DNA of 64,000 nt from Thermodesulfobacteriota bacterium (GTDB lineage: Bacteria > Desulfobacterota > GWC2-55-46), in contig CP129479.1 in NCBI GenBank assembly GCA_030583865.1, forward strand, positions 2,380,819-2,444,818, read 5' to 3'. This document shows, one piece after another, positions 52,785 through 59,806 of this stretch; the first letter of the stretch is position 1, and the number at the start of each line of letters is the position of its first letter. The translations under genes and the position numbers were made by a program. The notes under the pieces were generated by a model that searched no databases, had not been told where the DNA came from, and worked only from the letters and a program-made list of their open reading frames with translations.

Positions 52785-53657
52785 CTATCCGGCTGCTTCT
52801 TCCATCACAACCCTGTACCTTTCGAGCTTCCGGAGCGCCGCTGTCTTGTCAGCTGCCACGGGGAGCAGCATGCGGATGCTCAATATGCGCCAGAGTGCGT
52901 GCAGTCTCTGTGCGTTCCGTATCCTCCGAATGGACTCAGCCCTGTAATGCTTCCGGTAAAACAGGTACTCCGCACGCATTTTTTTCCTGACCAGCTCCGC
53001 CGGGAGCGTGTCGATCTCGCTCTGGCCACCGTGGTGCATTATAACGGCGTCCCGGATAAAGCCAATCTCGAAGCCGTGTTTGCGCACCCTGAGGCAGAGG
53101 TCCTGGTCCTCGCCGTAGAGAAAAAAATCTTCGTCAAAGCCGCCGAGGTCCCGCATAAGGCTTGCGCGGGCGATCTGGCAGGCCCCCAGCACGCAGGCTA
53201 TCTCCCCCGGGAGGCGGCCAAGATCAGCGGCCCCGTGCCGGTGCCCCGGGTAGCGTAAGGAGACGGAGTCCTGCCGCGTGCCGTCGGCATTGAGCACCAT
53301 CGGCCCGGCCAGCCCGGTTTCCGGGTGCCCGTCCATAAACTCGGCCATTTTCCTGAACGAATCCGGCTCGACCGTGGTATCCGGGTTCAGGAGCACAATG
53401 TATCTTCCGGCGCAGCCGGGGAGCGCCTGGTTATTAGCGGCCCCGAAGCCCCTGTTGGTTTTGTTGACGATGAGCCTGATTGAGGGGAACCGTTTTCGGA
53501 CCACCTCGGGGCTTCCGTCCTTTGAGGCGTTGTCCACGACCGTGATTTCATACGAGACGCCCTCTGTAGCCAGGACAGATTCGAGGCAGGACGCGAGCAG
53601 GCCCGCGGTATTGTAAGAGACTATCACGACCGATATGTCAGGCGCTTTCCCGGCCAT
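52785..53657 (-). CDS. Glycosyltransferase family 2
   Basis: A 290-aa GT-A enzyme: ISVVIVSYNTAGLLASCLESVL, VVDNASKDGSPEVV, YIVLLNPDTTVEPDS (NPD in the DxD place), FDEDFFLYGEDQDLCLRVRKHGF. It is like the rhamnosyltransferase group. Start ATG 53657 overlaps the stop of the GT4 gene upstream; the GTG one codon earlier is the alternative. Confidence 0.9.
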   Translation of the reverse strand: MAGKAPDISVVIVSYNTAGLLASCLESVLATEGVSYEITVVDNASKDGSPEVVRKRFPSIRLIVNKTNRGFGAANNQALPGCAGRYIVLLNPDTTVEPDSFRKMAEFMDGHPETGLAGPMVLNADGTRQDSVSLRYPGHRHGAADLGRLPGEIACVLGACQIARASLMRDLGGFDEDFFLYGEDQDLCLRVRKHGFEIGFIRDAVIMHHGGQSEIDTLPAELVRKKMRAEYLFYRKHYRAESIRRIRNAQRLHALWRILSIRMLLPVAADKTAALRKLERYRVVMEEAAG

Positions 53658-54850
53658 CACGCGCCTGCCCCGGCAAGGGCGCAGCCTTTAAGAAGGACTT
53701 CCTGGTAAACTATTCTCATCTTACCGGTCAGTCTGTCCCAGTCGTGTAAAGACGCGGTCCTCGCCGCCGCCTTTCCCATTGCCTCGCGCCGGAGCGCATC
53801 CAGCAGCTGCAATACCCTTTCAGCCGCCTCATCCGCGTCCTTTCCGTCCGGCAGGACAAAGCCGTTTACGCCGTCCTCGACCAGGTCCTTTGCCCCGACA
53901 TTCGGGCTTACTATTACGGGGAGTCCTGCCGCCATTCCTTCCAGGACCACCATGCCGAAGGTATCGAAGGCCGAGAGCATTATAAAAAGGTCTGCGGCCC
54001 TGTAATACCTCTCCAGCCCCTCCGCCTGCTTGCCCGCGAATATAACCGCGTCTCCGATGCCGAGCGAGCGGGCAAGCTCGCCGTATCTCTTTTCGTCTCC
54101 CCGCCCCACAACCAGAAGCCTTATTCCCGCACCCGGCCTTCTGGAGCGCGCCAGCGAAACGGCCCTTATAATGGCATCCAGCCCCTTGACCTCGAAGTTC
54201 ATGCCCACGAAAAGGAGGAGGAGGTCCGAATCCTTTATGCCGTAGCGCTCCCGTATCCCGGCCCGGCATGCGGCGCGGTCAGGCCTGGAGAACCTTTCAT
54301 ACTCCACACCCGGGTGCATGGTCTGCCAGCGTCCGGCGAGGGAGGGGTATTCGCGGCGGAACGCCTCTAAAGCGATGGACGAGACCGGAAGGAAGACCGA
54401 GGCGCTCCCTGACGCGAGCATCCGCCTCTCAAGGCCCGTTATCGCCCGGTCAAAGAGGCTCGGGTGCTTCCTCCTTACCTCCCGCGCCCAGCCCGCGTGG
54501 GGCACGCAGTGCATTGTAAAGACGTCTGCGCGGAATATCCAGTCGTGCGCGTGGACGATATCGAATCCGCCACTGTCTACCAGCTTCTGCGCGAAAAACG
54601 CGAACGACAACGGGCGGAGAAACCTGGGGAAGCGGACCATCGGGACCTTGTGGAACGTTATCCGGCCCGAGCGCGCCACCCATTTGTTCGCGAAGACGTG
54701 TATCTCGTACTCTCCGGAGAGCGCAAGGCGCTCCGTAAGCTCGCTCGCGAAGCGCTCGCCGCCGCCTACAAGCCCGAACTTTGGGATGGCTACAGCGACC
54801 CTTGCCCTTCCGGTTTTATATCCGCCGCCCTGTGGCGTTCCCTGCCCCAT
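53657..54850 (-). CDS. Glycosyltransferase family 4
   Basis: A 397-aa GT-B enzyme: VAIPKFGLVGGGERFASELTERLA, FDIVHAHDWIFRADVFTMHCVPHAGWAREVRRKHP, and the donor site LSAFDTFGMVVLEGMAAGLPVIVSP. It resembles WaaG-like hexosyltransferases. Its ATG (54850) overlaps the stop of the small Trm112-like gene (TAATG). Confidence 0.92.
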   Translation of the reverse strand: MGQGTPQGGGYKTGRARVAVAIPKFGLVGGGERFASELTERLALSGEYEIHVFANKWVARSGRITFHKVPMVRFPRFLRPLSFAFFAQKLVDSGGFDIVHAHDWIFRADVFTMHCVPHAGWAREVRRKHPSLFDRAITGLERRMLASGSASVFLPVSSIALEAFRREYPSLAGRWQTMHPGVEYERFSRPDRAACRAGIRERYGIKDSDLLLLFVGMNFEVKGLDAIIRAVSLARSRRPGAGIRLLVVGRGDEKRYGELARSLGIGDAVIFAGKQAEGLERYYRAADLFIMLSAFDTFGMVVLEGMAAGLPVIVSPNVGAKDLVEDGVNGFVLPDGKDADEAAERVLQLLDALRREAMGKAAARTASLHDWDRLTGKMRIVYQEVLLKGCALAGAGA

Positions 54851-55020
54851 TACCTGAGCGGCGAAGCCTCTTCAACGAGCATCACCGGGATATCGTCCTT
54901 TATCGGGTAGACGAGCTTGCACCTTTCGCAGACGAGCCCGTCCTTCTTCTCATTCAGCTTTATGCCGCCCTTGCACTTCGGGCACGCAAGTATATCGAGA
55001 AGCTCCTTGTCGATTGCCAT
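54850..55020 (-). CDS. Trm112-like small zinc-ribbon protein (56 aa)
   Basis: A 56-aa protein: MAIDKELLDILACPKCKGGI, then LVCERCKLVYPIKDDIPVML. Four Cys form a CPKC...CERC zinc ribbon. This is the Trm112/YcaR family; bacterial members are often encoded next to LPS or lipid A genes and in other organisms activate methyltransferases. The gene is preceded by GGAGGTGAT, a near-perfect ribosome site, and coupled to the GT4 gene. Confidence 0.9.
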   Translation of the reverse strand: MAIDKELLDILACPKCKGGIKLNEKKDGLVCERCKLVYPIKDDIPVMLVEEASPLR

Positions 55021-55073
55021 CAATCACCTCCGTTAAATGATTACGAAAGGCCTGCGCCGCAAAAAACATGTGA

Positions 55074-55217
55074 AGGGTGCCTCTAAAAATTAAGAATTTT
55101 TTCTGAGGTCAAGGAAGGGCGGAAATAAAAAGCGCAGCATATATGGTAATATGTGAGCATTTTTATTTCCGCCCTGACACAGAGATCAGGAAAAATAATC
55201 ATTTTTAGAGGTAGCCT
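55074..55217 (+). repeat. Palindromic element R1, copy E
   Basis: Nearly identical to copy A at 18858 over its full 144 bp, differing at a few loop positions. Outer arms AGGGTGCCTCTAAAAATT and ATTTTTAGAGGTAGCCT, inner arms GGGCGGAAATAAAAA and TTTTTATTTCCGCCC. It ends four bases before the stop codon of the flippase-like gene. Confidence 0.87.
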
Positions 55218-55221
55218 GAAA

Positions 55222-56187
55222 TCACTTCCGGGCCATGCCTTCCTCGACAGCCTTCCTGCCGCCCATCCTTACGTACTCGACCCCCCCTATGATGCTCACG
55301 AACACGCCGGTCGCGAACCAGAGTAGAGATAAAGCGATTGCCTGCTCCTTCGAGGCGCCTATCATCGTGAAGAGGAATATGAACGCGCCCTCCCTTATGC
55401 CGAGCCCTGATAGCGAAATAGGGAGCATGGAGATGGCTGTCGTGAGCGGGATGAAGAGGAAGTAGTAGCCCACCGGCACGTCCATCCCCAGCCCTGAGCC
55501 GAGCACATAGTAGCCGATTATGACCCCTCCCTGGATGACGAACGAGCAAGCGAATATCCGGTAGAGTATGCCGTGATGCCTCTTATAGCTCATGAGCACC
55601 TTGTAGAAGGTGTCTATCTTCCTGTTGATGCCGTAGAAGTGGACCCTGTCCAATATGCGCATGGCCCAGGAATGGAGCGGCCCTATCCAGATGACCATGC
55701 TCATGAAGGTGAAGCCGCCTATGAGGAGGACGAAAAAGCCCGGAAGTCCGGTCCCGGCTATGAGCGGGTACCCGGGGACGAGGGCCAGCGCCGTTATGCA
55801 CATGAGCGCGGCGAAACCCGCGTACCTGTCCATGAATATAGAGGCGAGCGCGACGTCTCCCTTTTTCGAATGCTTGTAGAGATAGTAGCCCTTGACGAGG
55901 TCCCCGCCGACCATTGTCGGGAGGAAATTATTGAAGAAGAGGCCGATGAAATAGATGGAGAGGAGCCTTGAATAGGGGACGGTCATGTCCTTCCTGAGTA
56001 TCACCGACCACCTGTACGTGGCTATGGTCTGCACCGAAAGGAAGACAAAGGCCACGAAGGCGACGGAGAGCGGGTTTACCGAGGCAAATGTCTTCCAGAG
56101 CGCGTCAAGGTCGAGGTTCCGGAGGAGCACATACATTATCGCTCCGCTTACGCAGACCTTGACCAGTGTCGAGATTACGCTTTTCAT
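55222..56187 (-). CDS. Flippase-like (LPG synthase TM region) membrane protein
   Basis: A 321-aa protein of the UPF0104/AglD family with 7-8 membrane helices. RWSVILRKDMTVPYSRLLSIYFIGLFFNNFLPTMVGGDLVKGYYLYK is the family motif, then ASIFMDRYAGFAAL. Relatives act as lipid or glycolipid flippases, or as the transmembrane domain of lysylphosphatidylglycerol synthase; here the LPS context favours lipid-linked glycan traffic. The soluble synthase domain is absent. Confidence 0.87.
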   Translation of the reverse strand: MKSVISTLVKVCVSGAIMYVLLRNLDLDALWKTFASVNPLSVAFVAFVFLSVQTIATYRWSVILRKDMTVPYSRLLSIYFIGLFFNNFLPTMVGGDLVKGYYLYKHSKKGDVALASIFMDRYAGFAALMCITALALVPGYPLIAGTGLPGFFVLLIGGFTFMSMVIWIGPLHSWAMRILDRVHFYGINRKIDTFYKVLMSYKRHHGILYRIFACSFVIQGGVIIGYYVLGSGLGMDVPVGYYFLFIPLTTAISMLPISLSGLGIREGAFIFLFTMIGASKEQAIALSLLWFATGVFVSIIGGVEYVRMGGRKAVEEGMARK

Positions 56188-56282
56188 CCGCCTATTCCGC
56201 CTTTCCGGGGGAAACCCCCAGATTGTAACCTTTCCCGAGCGATTATTCCAGAGGATTGCCGCGCTTACAGTCTTTAGCCAAC

Positions 56283-56876
56283 CTATTCAGAATACTTCTC
56301 TTTATCTTCATCCTCTTTTTCATCCCTGCCCCTGTCGGGGGCCGCGCCCCCGAAAAACCTCTCTTCCGCCTTGATTGCGGCGAGCGCTATAAAAGTCCCG
56401 AGGAGCGCGCCGGCGGCGATATCGGCCGGGTAATGCACTCCCGCATAGGGTCGCGTGTACGCGACAAAGGCGGCAAAAACAATAAAAAGCGGCCAGAACC
56501 TCCTGTGCCTTGCCGAAAGAAAGACCATCGCCGCAAAGGCGGCGGTAGCGTGCCCGGAAGGGAGCGAATAAGAGGAGGGACAGCCGACAAGAAGCCTGAC
56601 CCCTTCGAGCGCCTGGCACGGCCTGGGCCTCATGAGGGCGAACTTAAAAAGGGTAGTCATGAGCTCTCCGACTAAAACCGCAGCCGGAAGGATGAAAAGC
56701 CCGCGGAAATCGCGCCTCCTCCCCAGTATCCAGACAAGCGCCGCGCCCACTATCATCATGCCGACGAAGTTGAGCTTCTCGGTCGCGTATGCCATGACCG
56801 GGTCTAGGGCCTGGGAGGTCCAGGCGGTGTTCATGAGCCGGAAAAGGCGGATGTCGAGTCCCGTGATAAAATCCAT
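56283..56876 (-). CDS. PAP2-family membrane phosphatase
   Basis: A 197-aa protein with five or six membrane helices. The three PAP2 active-site motifs are visible: KFALMRPRP (motif 1, about 96-105), YSLPSGHAT (motif 2) and YTRPYAGVHYPADIAAG (motif 3). It could dephosphorylate undecaprenyl diphosphate or lipid A (LpxE-like). The C-terminal tail is highly charged (EKEDEDKEK). It adjoins the heptosyltransferase gene. Confidence 0.92.
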   Translation of the reverse strand: MDFITGLDIRLFRLMNTAWTSQALDPVMAYATEKLNFVGMMIVGAALVWILGRRRDFRGLFILPAAVLVGELMTTLFKFALMRPRPCQALEGVRLLVGCPSSYSLPSGHATAAFAAMVFLSARHRRFWPLFIVFAAFVAYTRPYAGVHYPADIAAGALLGTFIALAAIKAEERFFGGAAPDRGRDEKEDEDKEKYSE

Positions 56877-57904
56877 CAGCCTTTACGCGACTGGCACATT
56901 TTTTCCACCGCCTCCATTACGTCGTCAATAGAAATAAGCGTCATGCACCTCGGGTCCCTGCACTCCCTTTTGAAGCAGGGGCTGCAATCGATGCCTTTCC
57001 GTATTACGATGTGCCCGTCTCCATACGGCCCGGTCCTCCAGGGCGCGGTCGGCCCGAAAAGGGCGATAACGCGCGCGCCCGCGGCTGCGGCTATGTGCAT
57101 GGGGCCGGAATCGACGGTCACGACGAACCTGGATAGCCTCATAAGGGCCGCAAGCTCCTTCAGGTCCGTCTCGCCCGCAAGGCTTACAGCGCCCTTCCCT
57201 ATGGCCCGGGCCATTGATGAAAGACCTGACGCGTCGGAAGGGCCGCCTATGAGCACGGGCCGTAGTCCCTTCTCTTCCGCTATCCTACGGGCAAGCCCGA
57301 CGAATTTATCGTCGTCCCAGAGCTTGGTGGCCCACCTCGCCCTGGCCGCCATCACGAAAAAAGGGCCTTCCGCCCCCTTTCCGGCAAGCTTCTTCTTAAT
57401 AGACCTCTCCGCTCCCCCGAGGCCGCGGGTAAAGGCGGGCGCGTCCAACGGCCCCCCCACCCCAACGACATGCCTTGCGAGGTCGAGGTACCTGTCTACC
57501 GCGTGCCTTTCAGGGTCGTAGGCCGGGAGCTTTTCATTTAAAAAAACATGGCTCAACTCCCGTGAATTGGAGAAGCCTACCCTCCTTTTAGCGGCAATAA
57601 GCCAGACCCATGCGCCGCTTTTAAGGAGCCCCTGGAAATCGAGCGCAAGGTCGTAGCGCCGCTCTCTCAAGCGCCTCGCGGTCCGGAGGTTATCCTTGAG
57701 GTTCCGCGCCCAGCCGCGCCTTACGATTATAACCTCGTCGATGGAGGGGTGCCCCTTCAGGACGCCGCTTGCGGCCTCCTCGACGAGCCAGTCTATCCTG
57801 GCCTTAACGCCCTTTGCCCTGAAGCCCTTCTTTAGGGCGTCAAGGGCCGGGAGCGTGTGCACTACGTCCCCGATGGACGATAGCTTGATTATGAGGACCT
57901 TCAT
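56876..57904 (-). CDS. waaC: LPS heptosyltransferase (GT9), WaaC-like
   Basis: A 342-aa GT9 enzyme: MKVLIIKLSSIGDVVHTLPALDALKKG is the WaaC N-terminus; DLALDFQGLLKSGAWVWLI, RVGFSNSREL, and VTVDSGPMHIAAAAGARVIALFGPTAPWRTGPYG follow. It would add the first heptose to Kdo. The Cys-rich end CSPCFKRECRDPRCM is typical. It overlaps gmhB by ATGA. Assignment to WaaC rather than WaaF rests on the SSIGDVVH start. Confidence 0.9.
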   Translation of the reverse strand: MKVLIIKLSSIGDVVHTLPALDALKKGFRAKGVKARIDWLVEEAASGVLKGHPSIDEVIIVRRGWARNLKDNLRTARRLRERRYDLALDFQGLLKSGAWVWLIAAKRRVGFSNSRELSHVFLNEKLPAYDPERHAVDRYLDLARHVVGVGGPLDAPAFTRGLGGAERSIKKKLAGKGAEGPFFVMAARARWATKLWDDDKFVGLARRIAEEKGLRPVLIGGPSDASGLSSMARAIGKGAVSLAGETDLKELAALMRLSRFVVTVDSGPMHIAAAAGARVIALFGPTAPWRTGPYGDGHIVIRKGIDCSPCFKRECRDPRCMTLISIDDVMEAVEKMCQSRKG

Positions 57905-58461
57905 AAGGGAGGCCGTTCAAGGTCTGCGAGGATCCAGGCCGCGGCTTCGAGGATGTCCCTGGCTATGAAGTCCGGGGCCTCTTCCATGCCCTCGAGCTCG
58001 CCCGCGCCCTTGCCCGTAAGGACGAGTATGCCTTTAGCGCCTATGTTCCTGGCAAGCCCGACATCAGAGGCCTTGTCTCCGACCATGTAGGCCTTCTTCG
58101 AATCGAACTCGTGCTCAAGCGCCGCGAGCTCCACGAGGCCGGGCAAAGGCTTCCTGCACTGGCAGTCTATATCGGGGTGGTGGTTGCAATAGTATACCCC
58201 GTCGATTATCGCGCCTTCCCTGCCGAGGAGGTCCTTGAGCCTCCGGTTCACGGCGTGCACCTGGGCGTCGGTATAATAGCCCCTTCCCACGCCTGACTGG
58301 TTGCTCAAGACTATCACCTTAAGGTCGCGCTCGTTAAAGAGCCTTATGGCCTTTGTCGCGCCCTCGATGAGGATAAGGCCGTCCGGGTCCGAAAGATAGC
58401 CCACGTCCTCGTTTATGGTGCCGTCCCTGTCGAGGAAGACCGCCCCCGCTGTTTTCTTCAT
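57901..58461 (-). CDS. gmhB: D-glycero-beta-D-manno-heptose-1,7-bisphosphate 7-phosphatase
   Basis: A 186-aa HAD phosphatase. FLDRDGTINEDVGY is the nucleophile motif, VIVLSNQSGVGRG motif II, and YMVGDKASDVGLARNIGAKGILV motif IV. The zinc-binding cysteines lie in YYCNHHPDIDCQCRKP. It removes the 7-phosphate of heptose bisphosphate, between RfaE1 (35522) and the missing adenylyltransferase step. It overlaps both neighbours by four bases. Confidence 0.97.
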   Translation of the reverse strand: MKKTAGAVFLDRDGTINEDVGYLSDPDGLILIEGATKAIRLFNERDLKVIVLSNQSGVGRGYYTDAQVHAVNRRLKDLLGREGAIIDGVYYCNHHPDIDCQCRKPLPGLVELAALEHEFDSKKAYMVGDKASDVGLARNIGAKGILVLTGKGAGELEGMEEAPDFIARDILEAAAWILADLERPPL

Positions 58462-59489
58462 GCGATCAAGCCCTTGGCTGCCTTAAGGACCTCGTCCGCA
58501 TCTATGGCCCTAAGGCACACGTAGTGTCCGAATTTGCATTCCCTTTTAAAACAGGGGCTGCATTCCATCTTCTTGCCGACGACTGCCGTTTTTTTCCCTA
58601 CAGGCCCGGTAAGGACGGAATCGGTCGAGCCGAATATGGCTACTGTCGGGACGCCCAATGCGGCTGATATGTGCATGGGCCCCGAGTCGTTCGTGATAAA
58701 GGCGTCGAGGAGCGACATGAGCGACATGGACTGCCTGAGACTCAGCTCTCCCGACAAATCCGATGCCCGGGGATACGCCCGCTTGAGCGCGCCGCACGCC
58801 TCCTTGTCGTCCGGGCCGCCGAAGACAAGGGCAGCGCCTTTCCGGGCCTCTGAAAGCTCTTTAAGGACCGAGGCGAACCTTTCCGGGGGCCACATCTTTG
58901 CCGGGCCGTAGCTCGCTCCCGGCGCGGCCCCGAAAAGAGGGCGGCCTGAAAGCCCTTTGTCCCTCAGGAACCCCCTTGCCCAGCCTGCCTCCTCCTCGCT
59001 TATATAGAGCTTCGGGATTGGCGCTATCTCTTTATCTACCGAGCGCCCAAGCGCCTCGACAAGGTTAAGGTAATAGTATACTTGGTGCCTTTTCTTTATT
59101 TCCCGGGTCACCGGGACCGCCTTCGTGAGGAAGGCAGACCTAAAGTCCCTTGCGTAGCCGACCCGCTCGGGTATCCTTGAGAGGAAGGAGATGAAGGCGG
59201 CCTCAAAGGCGTTCTGAAAAAGAAGGGCCGTATCAAACCCCCTGCCCTTAAGCTCCGAGGAGACGCTAAGCTTTTCGAGTATGCCGCCTTTTTTCGAGCC
59301 GAACTCAAGTATTTCCGAAATGGCCGGGTTATTCTCGAATACCGGTATTACCTTGGGTTTCGCGAGTACGGTTATCCTCGAAGAAGGGTACAGGCTCTTC
59401 AGCGCCTCCAGTGCCGGCAGGCACATGACCGCATCGCCTATCCAGTTGGGCACCCTTACGAGGATCTTTTTTCCGTCTTCCCTGCGCAT
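58458..59489 (-). CDS. waaF: LPS heptosyltransferase II (GT9), WaaF-like
   Basis: A 343-aa GT9 enzyme: ILVRVPNWIGDAVMCLPALEALKSLYP is the WaaF signature; GAAPGASYGPAKMWPPERFASVL and TNDSGPMHISAALGVPTVAIFGSTD follow, ending in a CSPCFKRECKFGHYVC Cys motif. Start ATG 59489 has AGG about 7 bases upstream; ATG 59507 is possible, and the reading up to 59561 lies before the predicted transcription start. It is the first gene of the operon waaF-gmhB-waaC-PAP2-flippase. Confidence 0.92.
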   Translation of the reverse strand: MRREDGKKILVRVPNWIGDAVMCLPALEALKSLYPSSRITVLAKPKVIPVFENNPAISEILEFGSKKGGILEKLSVSSELKGRGFDTALLFQNAFEAAFISFLSRIPERVGYARDFRSAFLTKAVPVTREIKKRHQVYYYLNLVEALGRSVDKEIAPIPKLYISEEEAGWARGFLRDKGLSGRPLFGAAPGASYGPAKMWPPERFASVLKELSEARKGAALVFGGPDDKEACGALKRAYPRASDLSGELSLRQSMSLMSLLDAFITNDSGPMHISAALGVPTVAIFGSTDSVLTGPVGKKTAVVGKKMECSPCFKRECKFGHYVCLRAIDADEVLKAAKGLIA

Positions 59490-59563
59490 ACGCCTGCCTA
59501 ATGACATGAATTCGGGGGAACCAAGGCGCTTGACCGTGCAAGGACCATCCCTGGATTGCATTG

Positions 59564-59593
59564 ATTATAGTACGAAAAAGGGCGGGGTTTCAA
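59564..59593 (-). promoter_or_regulatory. Sigma-70 promoter of the waaF operon
   Basis: Minus strand: -35 TTGAAA (59588-59593), 18-base spacer, -10 TATAAT (59564-59569, perfect). The start site is expected near 59557, about 68 bases before the chosen waaF ATG. Confidence 0.72.
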
Positions 59594-59613
59594 TCTGCAA
59601 AACCCGGGGCGCC

Positions 59614-59642
59614 TTGACTTGGCGCCAGGCTTTTGCTATTTT
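59614..59642 (+). promoter_or_regulatory. Candidate promoter of the P-type ATPase gene
   Basis: Plus strand: -35 TTGACT (59614-59619), 17-base spacer that includes the palindrome TGGCGCCA, -10 TATTTT (59637-59642). The leader would be about 158 bases long. The match is fair only. Confidence 0.4.
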
Positions 59643-59806
59643 TTTCAAATACATCCGTGCCCAAGCCGCTCGAAATCACCCCAGGCGCCTTTTCCATCGG
59701 AGTGATGCCTGGCAAGGCCTGTTCATGCCCTTCCTTTTACCTGTGAAAACAGGGAAGTTCAAATCTTCTGATACGACAATAAGGCTTTCACGCCCCCGGA
59801 GGACCG

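Larger units (their letters stand above)
59490..59806. other. Divergent promoter region
   Basis: About 317 bases without a gene between waaF and the P-type ATPase. It holds a good minus-strand promoter for the LPS operon (59564-59593) and a weaker plus-strand candidate (59614-59642). I see nothing else. Confidence 0.6.
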
